A stretch of 64,000 nt of DNA, taken from assembly GCF_004614235.1 (NCBI RefSeq), contig NZ_SPVH01000007.1:186001-250000 (forward strand), given 5' to 3'. Positions 1-9,283 of the stretch are shown here, in pieces. Below the pieces are notes generated by a model. The model was not told where the DNA came from and searched no databases. It worked only from the letters and a program-made list of their open reading frames with translations. Source of the DNA: Brevundimonas intermedia (GTDB lineage: Bacteria > Pseudomonadota > Alphaproteobacteria > Caulobacterales > Caulobacteraceae). Numbering within the stretch: the first letter of the stretch is position 1; each line of letters starts with the position of its first letter. Both the position numbers and the translations under genes were made by a program.

Positions 1-84
1 TTCCAGGATCGTCTCCAAAAGCATGGCGACGAGGGATTCGTCCTCGACGACCAGGACGCGGCGGCCGCTCAGGGGTTGGGTCAT
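1..84 (-). CDS. Response regulator, N-terminal part (cut by window edge)
   Basis: The reverse strand reads MTQPLSGRRVLVVEDESLVA followed by MLLETILE up to the window edge. This is the start of a CheY-like receiver domain: a beta-1 strand of hydrophobics, then the acidic pair in VVEDE that binds Mg2+. The phosphoacceptor Asp lies outside the window. The ATG overlaps the stop codon of the upstream histidine kinase by 4 bp (ATGA), so the two are probably translationally coupled and form a kinase/regulator pair. Output domain, if any, is not visible. Confidence 0.8.
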   Translation of the reverse strand, partial: MTQPLSGRRVLVVEDESLVAMLLETILE

Positions 85-1589
85 CGTGAAGCCGTCCTGT
101 CGAGCGGAACCGTCAGTTCCGCGATCAATCCATCGGGGGCGTAGACCAGATCGATCTCGCCCGCCAGATCATGGCGAATGTTTCGTTCAATCAAGCGGCT
201 ACCGAAGCCTCTTCTGTCCGGCGCCGTAACTTTCGGCCCGCCCATTTCGCGCCAGCTGAGCTTGAGCTTGGGCGCGCGTTGATCCGCCAGCGCCCAGTCG
301 ATCAGGATGCGACCTTCTGGCGTGTGCAGAGCGCCATATTTGGCGGCATTGGTGGCCAGTTCGTGGAAGATCATGCCCAGAGACAGCACGATGGCGGGCT
401 CCAGCGACACCGGCGGTCCGTTCAGGCTGATGCGGGTATGACCATAGGCCTCGGTCTCGTGCTCCAATATGGCGCGCAGGTCGGCGCCTTCCCAATGGCT
501 TTGCGTCAGCAGATTGTGGGTGTGCGACAGGGCCATGATCCGGGACTGGAAGGTCTCGGCGAAGCCTGCGGGATCGGTGTTGGAACGTGCGGTTTGGATG
601 GCGATCGACTGGACCGTGGCCAGGGTGTTTTTCACCCGGTGGTTCAGTTCGTCGATCATCAGCTTCTGACGCTGGGCGGCCAGGACGTTGTCGGTGATTT
701 CGTGGCCCTGGACGAAGATGCCGACGACCGCGCCCGCGCCGTCGCGGATCGGCTGGTAGATGAAGTTGAGATAGACGGTTTCCAGCGGGCCGTCTGGAGT
801 CCGCTGCAGCTGGGCCACGCTTTCGCGGCCTTCATAGGGCTCGCCGGTCGCGAAGACTTCGTCCAGAAACTCGTAAAAGCCCTGACCCTCAAGTTCCGGC
901 AGGGCGTCACGCAAGGATTTGCCGGCGATGTCACGGTGGCCGATCAACTGGCTGTAGGCGTCGTTGTGCATCTGGAACCGATGTTCCGGGCCAGACAGTA
1001 TGGCCACGAAGCCCGGCGCCTGCATGAACATCTCGACCAGGCGATTGCGTTCGGTCTCAAGGCGTCGATTGTCTTCCTGCACGGACTGGGCGCGGCGCAG
1101 GACCGAGCCTCCGATGATCGCATCCAGCGCCGTGGTCGGTTCGTCCGGCTGAATGTTCGGGGACAGATCCGTGACGTCCATGGTGTGCTGAAGCAGCAGC
1201 ACCACCTCGCCCGCGTCGTTCAGGATCGGCGTGTGGGTGGCGCTCCAGATCCGTTCAACAAAGGCCTCGCTGCCGTCCGGCAAGGTCTTTGGCATCGAAT
1301 AGCGCACGACGGCGAGGTGATCGCGTTGTCGGGTATCGCGCGCCTTTTCCAGAGAGGCGCGGACCTGTCGCACGTTTTCCGGCGCCTCGGTTCCGGGGCC
1401 GGAGTCGAAGGCGGCGAACAGAAGCTGGCCGATCACCTCGCTGCGCCTGGCGCCTGTGACGTCCACATAGGCTTGATTGAATTCTGCGATGCGCAGGTCG
1501 GGCGTCAGCAACAGATACGGGTTGGGCGAAGCCTCGAAGGCCGCGCCCAGATTGACGGTCAGGTCGCTTGATTGTGTCGTGTCGTTCAA
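81..1589 (-). CDS. PAS-domain HWE-family sensor histidine kinase
   Basis: A 502-residue cytoplasmic kinase with no transmembrane segment visible. Two PAS-like domains (about 15-145 and 185-305; the second is preceded by a short helix rich in charged residues) are followed by a phosphoacceptor box ELNHRVKNTLATVQ with His317. The catalytic domain has FHELATNAAKYGAL (His409) and a WRE triplet at 446-448. These His and W-x-E residues define the HWE subclass, common in Alphaproteobacteria and often tied to light sensing or the general stress response. The stimulus cannot be read from the sequence. The gene ends in a 4-bp overlap with a response regulator, its likely partner. Confidence 0.9.
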   Translation of the reverse strand: MNDTTQSSDLTVNLGAAFEASPNPYLLLTPDLRIAEFNQAYVDVTGARRSEVIGQLLFAAFDSGPGTEAPENVRQVRASLEKARDTRQRDHLAVVRYSMPKTLPDGSEAFVERIWSATHTPILNDAGEVVLLLQHTMDVTDLSPNIQPDEPTTALDAIIGGSVLRRAQSVQEDNRRLETERNRLVEMFMQAPGFVAILSGPEHRFQMHNDAYSQLIGHRDIAGKSLRDALPELEGQGFYEFLDEVFATGEPYEGRESVAQLQRTPDGPLETVYLNFIYQPIRDGAGAVVGIFVQGHEITDNVLAAQRQKLMIDELNHRVKNTLATVQSIAIQTARSNTDPAGFAETFQSRIMALSHTHNLLTQSHWEGADLRAILEHETEAYGHTRISLNGPPVSLEPAIVLSLGMIFHELATNAAKYGALHTPEGRILIDWALADQRAPKLKLSWREMGGPKVTAPDRRGFGSRLIERNIRHDLAGEIDLVYAPDGLIAELTVPLDRTASR

Positions 1590-1614
1590 CGCCTACCCCG
1601 TCCAGCTTGGCGAT

Positions 1615-1639
1615 AACGCACGATTTTGAAATCGGTTCT
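1615..1639 (-). promoter_or_regulatory. Possible EcfG-type (general stress) promoter of the HWE kinase
   Basis: Reading the minus strand upstream of the kinase start (1589) there is AGAAC, 16 nt, then CGTT. The alphaproteobacterial sigma-EcfG consensus is GGAAC-N16/17-CGTT, so there is one mismatch at the first base. The -10 element ends about 25 nt before the ATG. This is a pattern match only. Confidence 0.3.
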
Positions 1640-1708
1640 ACAGCGAGATGTCGTGAACTGTGATCGCAAGGTCATTGGCGCGATCACAGGATTTGCTAAG
1701 CAGCGGGG

Positions 1709-3229
1709 ATGACAATCGCCGGCGTCTTCGCCACCCTCTCGCTCATGATGGCGCCCGCAGCCGACCAGCCCACTGTCCGCATTCAGCAAGGCGTCCTGAT
1801 CGGAGGCGCCGATGCCGACGTGGCCGCGTTCAAGAATATCCCCTACGCCGCACCGCCGACGGCCGAGCGACGCTGGCGCCCGCCGGGCCCGGCGCCGACA
1901 TGGCAGGGTCAGCGTGACGCCTCGACCTATGGGCCCCTGTGCATCCAGGCGCCGCCGAACGGCGATCCGGGCGTGGGACCTCTGCCGATGAGCGAGGACT
2001 GCCTGAACCTGAACGTCTGGCGGCCTGTGGGCACGCGCCAGCCGGCGCCGGTCATGGTGTGGATCCATGGCGGCGGTCTGGTGAACGGGTCGGGCACGGC
2101 GCCGCTGTATGACGGCACGACATTGGCCAAGCGCGGCGTCGTCGTGGTGACGCTTAACTATCGGCTGGGGCGGCTGGGCTTCTTCGATCACCCGGCGCTG
2201 GCGGCCGAGCGTCCGACGGGCGAGGCGGCGGGCAACTATGGCCTGATGGACGTGACGGCGGCGCTGAAATGGGTGCGCGCCAATATCGCGGACTTCGGCG
2301 GCGATCCCGAGAACGTCACCATCTTCGGCGAGTCGGCAGGCGGGGCCATCGTGACGCGGCTGATGATCTCGCCACCAGCGCGGGGCCTGTTCGACCGGGC
2401 CGTGGTGCAGTCGGGCCTGGGGCGCGAGTTGCAGACGCCGCTGGACAAGAAGGGACCGCACGGCGCCCCGTCGGCGCGCGAGCGGGGCGAGGTCTGGTCA
2501 TTCGGCGCGGGTCTGAGAACCGCCGCCGATCTGCGCGCCGCGCCGGCGGAGATGTTTCTGACGCCGCCGCCGGTGTTCGCGAACGGAGACCTGACGCTGA
2601 TCGACGGGCGGATCGTGCCGTCCACGGTCGAGGCGGCGTTCAAGGCGGGGCGGCAGGCGCCGGTGCCGATGATCATCGGCACGAACAGCGCCGAGTTCTG
2701 GTGGATGCGACCGACGGACCGCAACGGCTATGGCCAGATCGACGACGACATGACCTGGCTGGAGCGGGCCGACGCGGTTCAGGCCTATGGCGGTCTGGAG
2801 GCGTTCGACAAGCTGTCCATTACGGACCTGGTGTTCTCGGAGCCGGCGCGGATGCTGGCGCGGCTGCACAACAAGGCCGGTCATCCGGCCTGGCTCTATC
2901 GGTTCGACATCTCGTCGCCGCAGAATCCCGAGCCGCACGGCGGGGCGACCCATGCGATCGAGCGGCCCTATGTGTTCGGCACGCTGAACACCCTGCCGTA
3001 TCCGGTCGAGGATCGGGATCGCAAGGCGTCGGAGGCCATGATCGGCTACTGGACCGCCTTTGCGCGTTCGGGCGATCCCAATGGCGTCGGCCGGATCGAA
3101 TGGCCGCGCGCCAGGGCAGGGGATACCCGGCTGATGAACTTCGGCAACGCCGGGCCGACGGTGACGCCGGTTCCGTTCAGCACACGGCTGGACCTGCTGG
3201 AACGGTTCCGCGACCGGCCCCGTCCGTAA
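1709..3229 (+). CDS. Type-B carboxylesterase, secreted
   Basis: 506 residues, the usual size for the carboxylesterase/acetylcholinesterase-like alpha/beta hydrolase family. It begins with a short hydrophobic stretch that could be a signal peptide (residues 1-17). Family landmarks in order: FKNIPYAAPP near the N-terminus, SEDCLNLNVW, the oxyanion-hole region WIHGGG, and the nucleophile elbow FGESAGGA with Ser209. It should hydrolyse carboxylic esters in the periplasm; the natural substrate is unknown. It is divergent from the kinase and convergent with glutathione reductase, with only 5 bp between the two stop codons. Confidence 0.88.
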   Translation: MTIAGVFATLSLMMAPAADQPTVRIQQGVLIGGADADVAAFKNIPYAAPPTAERRWRPPGPAPTWQGQRDASTYGPLCIQAPPNGDPGVGPLPMSEDCLNLNVWRPVGTRQPAPVMVWIHGGGLVNGSGTAPLYDGTTLAKRGVVVVTLNYRLGRLGFFDHPALAAERPTGEAAGNYGLMDVTAALKWVRANIADFGGDPENVTIFGESAGGAIVTRLMISPPARGLFDRAVVQSGLGRELQTPLDKKGPHGAPSARERGEVWSFGAGLRTAADLRAAPAEMFLTPPPVFANGDLTLIDGRIVPSTVEAAFKAGRQAPVPMIIGTNSAEFWWMRPTDRNGYGQIDDDMTWLERADAVQAYGGLEAFDKLSITDLVFSEPARMLARLHNKAGHPAWLYRFDISSPQNPEPHGGATHAIERPYVFGTLNTLPYPVEDRDRKASEAMIGYWTAFARSGDPNGVGRIEWPRARAGDTRLMNFGNAGPTVTPVPFSTRLDLLERFRDRPRP

Positions 3230-3234
3230 GGGCG

Positions 3235-4617
3235 TCAGCCGGCCGAGGTGGCACCGGACTGCTTCTCTTTTAGCGTGACCAGTTCCTCGGCCATGGTCGG
3301 GTGGACGGCGCAGGTGGCGTCCCACTGGGCCTTGGTCAGGCCGGCCTTTACGGCGATGGCGGCCAACTGGATCATCTCAGGGCTGTCCGGGCCGACGATG
3401 TGGACGCCGACGACGCGCTGGCTGTCGGCGTCAACCACCAACTTCATCAGCACCCGCTCGTCCGAGCCGGTGAAGGCGTATTTCATCGGGCGGAAGCGGG
3501 TGACATAGACGTCCACGCCGTTCGAGCATGACCGGCGCGCCTCGGCCTCGCTGAGGCCCACGACGCCGACCGGCGGCTGGCTGAAGACGGCGGTGGCGAC
3601 GGCCTCGTAGTCGAAGTGCTGGGGGTTGTCGCGATAGACGGTCTGGTGGAAGGCGACAGCCTCGCGGATGGCGACGGGCGTCAGGTTCATCCGGTCGGTC
3701 ACGTCGCCGATGGCCCAGATGTTGTCGGCCGTGGTTTTCGAATAGGGATCGACCTTGATCGCACCTTCGTCGTTCAGCTCGACGCCCGCAGCCTCCAGGC
3801 CCAGGTCCTTGACGTGGGGAATGCGGCCGGTGGCGAACATGACCACGTCGGCTTCCAGCTTCATGCCGTTTTCGAGGTGGTTGACCAGGCCGGTGGGGGT
3901 CTTTTCGATCTTCTCGTGCTGACAGCCCAGTACGACCTTGATGCCGCGCTTCTCGATCTCGCCCGCCAGATGCGCGCGCACGTCGTCGTCGAAGCCGCGC
4001 AGGATGTTGGGGCCGCGATAGATCAGGGTCGTCTCGACGCCCAGACCGGCGAAGATGCCCGCGAACTCCACCGCGATATAGCCGCCGCCGGCGATCAGGA
4101 TGCGCTTGGGCAGTTCGGGCAGGTGAAAGGCCTCTTCCGAAGTGATGGCGTGTTCAATGCCGGGCATGTCTTCCGGCTTCCACGGCCGCCCGCCCGTGGC
4201 GATCAGAATCTTCTCGGCGGTGATGGTGCGGTTCTTGCCGACGATCTCGACGGTGTGGGCGTCCTTCAGGACCGCGCGGCCGTGGACCAGTTCGACGCCG
4301 GCCTTGCCCAGATTGGCGGCGTAGATGCCGGACAGGCGCGCGATCTCGACGTCCTTGGCCTCAAGGAAGGTGGGCCAGTCGAACTTGGCGTTGTCGAACG
4401 ACCAGCCGTAGCCTTCGGCGATTTCCAGCGCGTGGCTGACCTCGGAGGCCATGACCATGAACTTCTTGGGCACGCAGCCGCGAATGACGCAGGTGCCGCC
4501 GACCCGGTATTCCTCGGCGACCGCGACCTTCTTGCCGTCCAGCGCCGTCAGCCGCGCCGCCCGAACCCCGCCCGAACCGGCGCCGATGACGAAGAGGTCG
4601 TAGTCGTAGTCGGCCAT
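3235..4617 (-). CDS. gor: Glutathione-disulfide reductase
   Basis: 460 residues if translation starts at the ATG at 4617 (MADYDYDLFVIGAGSGG); an in-frame ATG 25 codons upstream would add residues not typical of the family. FAD-binding GAGSGG is at 12-17 and the redox disulfide is GGTCVIRGCVPKK, with Cys43 and Cys48. A second Rossmann motif (IAGGGYIAVEFAG) binds NADPH, and the C-terminal HPTMAEE carries the His-Glu pair that completes the active site of the partner subunit. It reduces GSSG to GSH in the cytoplasm as a homodimer. Trypanothione or mycothione reductase are less likely from the redox motif and genome type. Confidence 0.9.
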   Translation of the reverse strand: MADYDYDLFVIGAGSGGVRAARLTALDGKKVAVAEEYRVGGTCVIRGCVPKKFMVMASEVSHALEIAEGYGWSFDNAKFDWPTFLEAKDVEIARLSGIYAANLGKAGVELVHGRAVLKDAHTVEIVGKNRTITAEKILIATGGRPWKPEDMPGIEHAITSEEAFHLPELPKRILIAGGGYIAVEFAGIFAGLGVETTLIYRGPNILRGFDDDVRAHLAGEIEKRGIKVVLGCQHEKIEKTPTGLVNHLENGMKLEADVVMFATGRIPHVKDLGLEAAGVELNDEGAIKVDPYSKTTADNIWAIGDVTDRMNLTPVAIREAVAFHQTVYRDNPQHFDYEAVATAVFSQPPVGVVGLSEAEARRSCSNGVDVYVTRFRPMKYAFTGSDERVLMKLVVDADSQRVVGVHIVGPDSPEMIQLAAIAVKAGLTKAQWDATCAVHPTMAEELVTLKEKQSGATSAG

Positions 4618-4812
4618 GGTGCGGGTTCCGTCGAGCAAGGGCCCCAACTGAAAGCGGGGTCTGGCATTTAAGCCGAGCGAGGCGAAATCCAAGCCCGAAA
4701 GCTTCTTTTGGGTCAGAACCCAACCGCGATCCCGAAAACGCGTGCTGCGGGCGGAACAAGGGCGTTAAGCCGGGGTTGGAGGATGAAACCGGCTGAAGGA
4801 AAGCGCGTCGTG

Positions 4813-5310
4813 ATGCACCAGATCAAGCGCGGATCGCGATTGTCGATCGGCGTCCTTTGCGGACTTCTCGGCGGCTTGGTCGCAAGCTGCGGCGAAAGCT
4901 CTGATCCGGTTCGGGCCGATGCGCATGCCTCGTCGTCCGTCTCGTCCGAAGGATATGGATCAAGCGTCGAGGCCCAGGCGCCGGCTCCGTCGGCCGCCGC
5001 CGCATCGACGGCCTCGCCCACGTCTTCGCGGCAGGCGTGCTACCTCGCGGTCGATGGCCGTGTGCATGTCGATGGGCCGTGCCTGGTGTTTCCATTCGGC
5101 GATGGCGGCTACACGCTAAACGCCTGGTCGGACGGCAAGCCGGCGCAGTCTCATTTCGCCGTGGTCACGACCAATGGCGACGGAACCGCGACCGCGACAT
5201 GGAACGCCGATCCCGACGACACGCGCGCCGGCGACCCTTTGGGCGCGGCCAGGTTCAGCGAAGGGTGCTGGGTCAACGACCGCGTTAAAATCTGCGCGAG
5301 CGAGCGGTGA
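4813..5310 (+). CDS. Small lipoprotein of unknown function
   Basis: 165 residues from the ATG at 4813 (in-frame ATGs at 4783 and 4708 are possible; 4813 places the signal peptide at the N-terminus). A lipobox LVASC ends at Cys26. It is followed by an Ala/Ser/Pro-rich linker (about 30-80) and a compact C-terminal domain of about 90 residues with four Cys, the last in VKICASER, which could form two disulfides. I do not recognise the domain. It is the last chromosomal gene before the island; attL begins 62 bp after its stop codon. Confidence 0.65.
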   Translation: MHQIKRGSRLSIGVLCGLLGGLVASCGESSDPVRADAHASSSVSSEGYGSSVEAQAPAPSAAAASTASPTSSRQACYLAVDGRVHVDGPCLVFPFGDGGYTLNAWSDGKPAQSHFAVVTTNGDGTATATWNADPDDTRAGDPLGAARFSEGCWVNDRVKICASER

Positions 5311-5372
5311 GATACGGCAGGCTGTCGAGCGTCCGGCGGACAAGCTCTTGGCAGTTCTCATTTTAGAAGAAG

Positions 5373-5424
5373 AAGACGATGGTGGGTGATGTAGGGTTCG
5401 AACCTACGACCCGCTGATTAAGAG
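5373..5424. repeat. attL: 52-bp duplication of tRNA-Lys 3' part
   Basis: Identical over 52 bp to 57457-57508. The match stops at C32 of the tRNA anticodon loop on one side and 7 bp beyond the CCA end on the other. This copy has no 5' half of the tRNA, so it is the scar left by site-specific integration and not a tRNA gene. Confidence 0.93.
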
Positions 5425-5472
5425 AACCCGTTCTTCGGTTTTCCTGACCCCGCCGATTGCACGCTAGAGCGC

Positions 5473-5485
5473 GATCAAGCAATTG
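5473..5485 (+). promoter_or_regulatory. Possible IHF site in the left attachment region
   Basis: GATCAAGCAATTG matches the IHF consensus WATCAANNNNTTR at every specified position except the first. It lies between the crossover core (ending 5424) and the arm-type repeats (from 5567), in an AT-rich stretch. That is where a bending site would be expected in an attachment site of the lambda type. Suggestive only. Confidence 0.3.
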
Positions 5486-5566
5486 AAATAATTGACATTA
5501 TATACCCTCTAGCGCACATTTGGCGTCTTCTTCGCATTTCGAGAAAGAGACTCTCGAGCCGGAGTT

Positions 5567-5614
5567 CACCGTCCTAATCACCGTCCTAATAGGGGGTTTC
5601 GGCACCGTCCTAAC
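5567..5614 (+). repeat. Three 12-bp repeats, probable integrase arm sites (left)
   Basis: CACCGTCCTAAT occurs at 5567-5578 and 5579-5590 in tandem, and CACCGTCCTAAC at 5603-5614. The third copy is exactly two repeat lengths after the second, so all three are in 12-bp register. The same repeat is found in three tandem copies at the other end of the island, in the same orientation. They probably bind the N-terminal arm-binding domain of the integrase and may also regulate int, whose frame opens at 5632. Confidence 0.7.
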
Positions 5615-5631
5615 GCCGAAAACGTCAGCAA

Positions 5632-7119
5632 ATGCCAGATCAGCGCCTCGCTCTAACGGACAAAATTCTCATCGGCATGCCCTTCGCCAGAAGCGGGCAG
5701 ATCGTGGTCCGCGACACCGAACAACCCGGCTTCGCGGTGCGGATCGGCGCCTCGACCAAGACCTTCATCATCTAGGCTGATCTGCGCCGCGACGACGGCA
5801 CGCGCTCAACCATCAAGATGAAGGTCTGCGAGGTCGGCGAGTTGAACACGCGCGCCGCACGCGCGAAGGCGAGGGGACTCCTGCTGCTCATTGCCGCTGG
5901 CGAGGATCCGCGTCCCAAGAAGAAGGTAGAGATTCTGGCCGCGGCCAAGGCCGCCGAGAAGGCCGAGGACGAGGCCGCGCGCGCCGCGCCGTTGGGCGTC
6001 CCGACGGTGCGGGAAGCCTGGTCGCGGTTCAGGGTCTCCCACCTCGAACGGAAACAGCGCAGCCCCGCCACGATCCGGGGGTACACCGATCATATGGAGC
6101 GTTTGTTCGCGGACTGGCTCGACCGGCCGCTCTCCGAGCTCGGTGACGAGCCTCGCCTCCTGGCGGATCGTCACGACCTGATCAGCGCGAACAACGGGCC
6201 CGCCATCGCCAACGGCGCCATGCGCACCTTCCGCGCCGTCTACAATCACGCCCGCAAGACGTGCCGTGCGCTTCCGCCGGAGAACCCGGCAGCCGCCGTC
6301 GACTGGAACCCGGAGAAGCGCAAGGACACCGCTATGGGGGTCACAGACCTACCGGGCTGGTTCGAACAACTTGCCAGGATCACGAACCCGATCCGCCGCG
6401 AGTTCCATTTGATGACCCTGCTGTCGGGGTCCCGGCCGGAGGTGCTCAAGAACGTCCGCGTCACCGATCTGGATCTGAAACACCGGATCATGCATCTCTC
6501 CAAGCCCAAGGGCGGAGAGATAAAGGCCTTTGACGTGCCTCTGTCGCGGGCGATGATGGAATCCATCTTCCGGCTCAGGCGGATCGCGCCGATCATCTAT
6601 CCGGAGAGCGGTCGCGTGTGGCTGTTCCCGAGCGATGCGCCCTGCGGTCACATGACAGAGCATAAGGAGGACCGGGCGGTCCTCAGCCATTGGGGCAACG
6701 ACCTGCGTCAGACCTACCGGACGCTGGCCCAGGCCGCCGAGGTCTCCGAGGTCGACATGCACCTTCTGATGAACCACGCACTGCCGGGCGTGAACTCGGG
6801 CTACATCACGCGATCCAAGCTGATGCGGGATCATCTGCGCGCCCAGCAGGAGCGATTGTCAGCCTTCTTCATCGGCGCTGCGGTAAAACGCGGGCGTCCG
6901 TCCAGTGACGAACTGAGCCGGTGGCTCAACAGCACCAGTCGCACTTTGCTGGACGATCTGATGGCGGAAGATCCGGATGCGGTTCGGCTGAAGGCCGGAC
7001 CTCGGGCGGCGATCCGCAAGCTTGAGGTTCAGGCGGCGCGCCTGGCCGTGCATGCCCTGCCGTCGGTTTTGATCGATGCGCCGTCCCGGCGAAGCCGGAC
7101 CTCAACCACCCGCCCGTAA
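5632..7119 (+). pseudogene. int: Tyrosine integrase (DUF4102 type) with internal amber codon
   Basis: The family-typical frame opens at ATG 5632 and reads through an arm-binding domain (VVRDTEQPGFAVRIGASTKT). It meets TAG at 5773-5775, where relatives usually have Gln (CAG to TAG would explain it), and then continues in frame to 7119, for a full length of 495 codons. The next ATG, 5818, would give 433 residues lacking most of the arm-binding domain. In the 433-residue numbering the catalytic landmarks are Arg206 (SGSRPEV), Arg297 (DLRQTYRT), His320 (LLMNHA) and Tyr329 (SGYIT). The usual His of the H-x-x-R box is Asn. It would excise and integrate the island at tRNA-Lys. It may be inactive, or active through suppression or restart. 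A sequencing error at this base is the alternative. Confidence 0.82.
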
Positions 7120-7155
7120 CCGAGGCGCGCTCAAACAAGGCGACGGGCGGTCGAC

Positions 7156-7440
7156 TTAGAGCACCGTCCTCAGTGACGGATCGATGGATTTGCGCCAGTC
7201 CGCGCCGACGCCGGCGGCGTCGGCGAACTCCGGCCACCGCTCGACCGCGTCGCGGACCTCCTGGACGATCGCCCGGGCGCGGCGGGCATTGATCGACGCA
7301 GTGCGGGCGCTGGCGTCGAAATCGTCGAGAGTGAAGCCGTCACGCTTGCCGTTCATCGACATCTGATGCCGCGCCGTCCACAGGCCGGTCGGATTGTAGC
7401 TCCAGGTGATGTCGTAGGCTGGCGACAGCGACCAAAGGTC
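7156..7440 (-). pseudogene. 3' remnant of a hipA-like toxin kinase gene
   Basis: 94 codons in one open frame encode DLWSLSPAYDITWSYN, then RHQMSMNGKRDGFTLDDF and a final helix with ARRARAIVQEV and RWPEFADAAGV. This pattern is the extreme C-terminus of HipA-family serine/threonine kinases. The first roughly 300 residues (kinase N-lobe and catalytic loop) and any hipB antitoxin are missing. The frame begins where the TonB receptor homology of the neighbouring gene ends (about 7440), so a deletion joined the two genes. An ATG at 7362 allows a 68-residue product, probably non-functional. Confidence 0.75.
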
Positions 7441-9212
7441 TCGCGGCGGAAGGCGACGCCGGCGGCCAGTTTGGCCTCCCCGGCGGGAAGGGTGAATAGG
7501 GACCCGTCCGCCAGGGCATTGACGGACGAAACCGTCGTCTCCCCGACCCCGCGCGCCCAGCCGGAGCCAATGAAGGCCAAGGCTGCCGGAGAGCTGTTCG
7601 AGCCGTCGGCGAAGGGATTGAAGTATCCATCGCGCGGTGCGCTGTAGGCGGTCGCCGGATTATCGGCGATCGCGCCGAGCGCCTCGCGCAGGAAGGTGGA
7701 GTTCAGCTGATTGCTGCTTGAGTTTTCACCGTGTTCGCGCGCGTAGGCGGCGTAAGTGTCCAGCCGCCAGCTTCCCGCCAGATCGATCTTGGCCCCGATC
7801 GAGGCCCCCAGGCTTTCGGCGCGGCCTTCGATCCTCGGATTGCCGAGATCGCGGCCGAAATTATAGGCGATGATGTGTGATGTCGCGCCTGTCGGAGACA
7901 CAAAATAGGGGTTCGCTGCGGTCACGGTGAAGGTCGTTGGAAACCCTTGAGACACCGCCTCGAACTCGCGCAGGCCATAGCGAACATCGGCGTTGACCGA
8001 GACGCGGTCGCCGAGGTCCTGATTGAGGATCAGATAGGCGCTGTGTCGGGTTTGCTCCGGCAGGACGTTCAAGCCTTCGCGGTGATTGTAGAGATTGCCT
8101 TGACCGGCGATGAAGTCACTCGGGCTCAGGCCTTCGCCATTCTGCCCACTGGGGATGGCGAAGGTGGGGACATAGCCGCCGGCTGCGGCGTCGAAGACGA
8201 CGATGTTGCCGGGGTTGCTGAAGATGCGACGCCGGTCGGCGCCTCCGAACCGCCGCAAGTCCGCGTCGTTCGCCCGGTCCCGCTCGGATGCCGCCAGGCG
8301 GCTGCGGTCATTGTATTCATAGGTGCCCAGGATCGAGCCTGACGACCACCGCCCCCCGACGGTGTGGGCAATCTGGAACTCATCGCTCGCCCCATCCGAG
8401 GTGACGCCGTACCGGACCCGCGTCTCGGCGCCGTCATAGTCCTCACGCAGGATGATGTTAACGACGCCGCCCACGGCATCCGCTCCGTAAAGCGCTGACG
8501 CACCGTCGAGCAGCACGTCGATGCGGGCCACGGCGCTGGTCGGTATTGTGGAGACATCGGCGAAGTCGCCCTTGTTTCCTGTGCCCGCCATTCGTCGGCC
8601 GTTGACCAGAACGAGAGTCGCATCGCTGCCCAAGCCGCGCAGATTGACGCCCGAGGCGTAAAAGCTGTTCGTACCCCTCCGGTCGCCGCCGTTGCTCATG
8701 GCGGCATCGTTACCGGTGCCGCCAAAGTTCTGGGGCAGGGCGGCAAGCGCTTGGGCGACCGTTCCATGTCCTTGCCGGTCGATATCGTCCCGGGTCACGG
8801 TGATGACGGGCGAGGGGCCGTCGGCGACGCCGCGGATCAAACTGCCAGTGACGATCACTTCCGCGATCTCGACCGCCTCGTCCGTCGCCTCTGCACGGGC
8901 GGAGGGATCGAAGACGACGAGCGTGTTGGCGCTCGTCCGCCGGGCGCGCAGTCCGGTGCCCTGCAGCAGGGCGGTGAGGGCTTGGTCAGTCCGAAGCGCG
9001 CCATTGACGCCGGGAGACTGACGACCGGCGACAAGGTCGGTGGAATAGAGAATCTGCTCGCCGCTCTGGGCCGCGAAGAGGGGCAGTGCGGTTTGCAGCG
9101 GGCCGGCGGGAACGCGGAACTGCACGGCAGCCGTTTGCGCCTGGGCGATGACGGGCGTCGCCGCAGCGAGCATCAATACGCCAAGCGCAGTGGAACAAGG
9201 ACCGATACGCAT
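7353..9212 (-). pseudogene. TonB-dependent receptor with STN domain, 3' truncated
   Basis: The 5' part is normal: signal peptide (1-25), an STN signalling domain (about 30-105) as in FecA-type transducers, the TonB-box/plug start AEVIVTGSLIRG, a plug with ALYGADAVGGVVNII, and early barrel strands. Homology stops after FRRETF at about residue 590. The remaining codons read out of frame across a hipA remnant and stop at 7353. Family members of this type usually exceed 850 residues, so roughly a third of the barrel, including the C-terminal aromatic residue needed for outer-membrane insertion, is gone. It lies 71 bp downstream of fecR and belongs to a FecI/FecR signalling unit. Confidence 0.8.
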
Positions 9213-9283
9213 AACACTCCCCCGAAATGGATACCCGCACAGACGCGGGTCGGGGAAGAGACGAAGGGGCGCGGCAAAACCCC

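Noticed and set aside
171..1571. Long open frame opposite the histidine kinase (466 codons)
   Set aside because: Antisense shadow in a GC-rich gene; no domain and no ribosome-binding site, while the minus strand carries clear PAS and HWE kinase motifs.
3616..4671. Long open frame opposite glutathione reductase
   Set aside because: Shadow frame; composition rich in Asp, Gly and Val as expected from the complement of the real gene.
5391..5424. Second tRNA gene at the left end
   Set aside because: Only the 3' half from the anticodon loop is present; it is the attL duplication.
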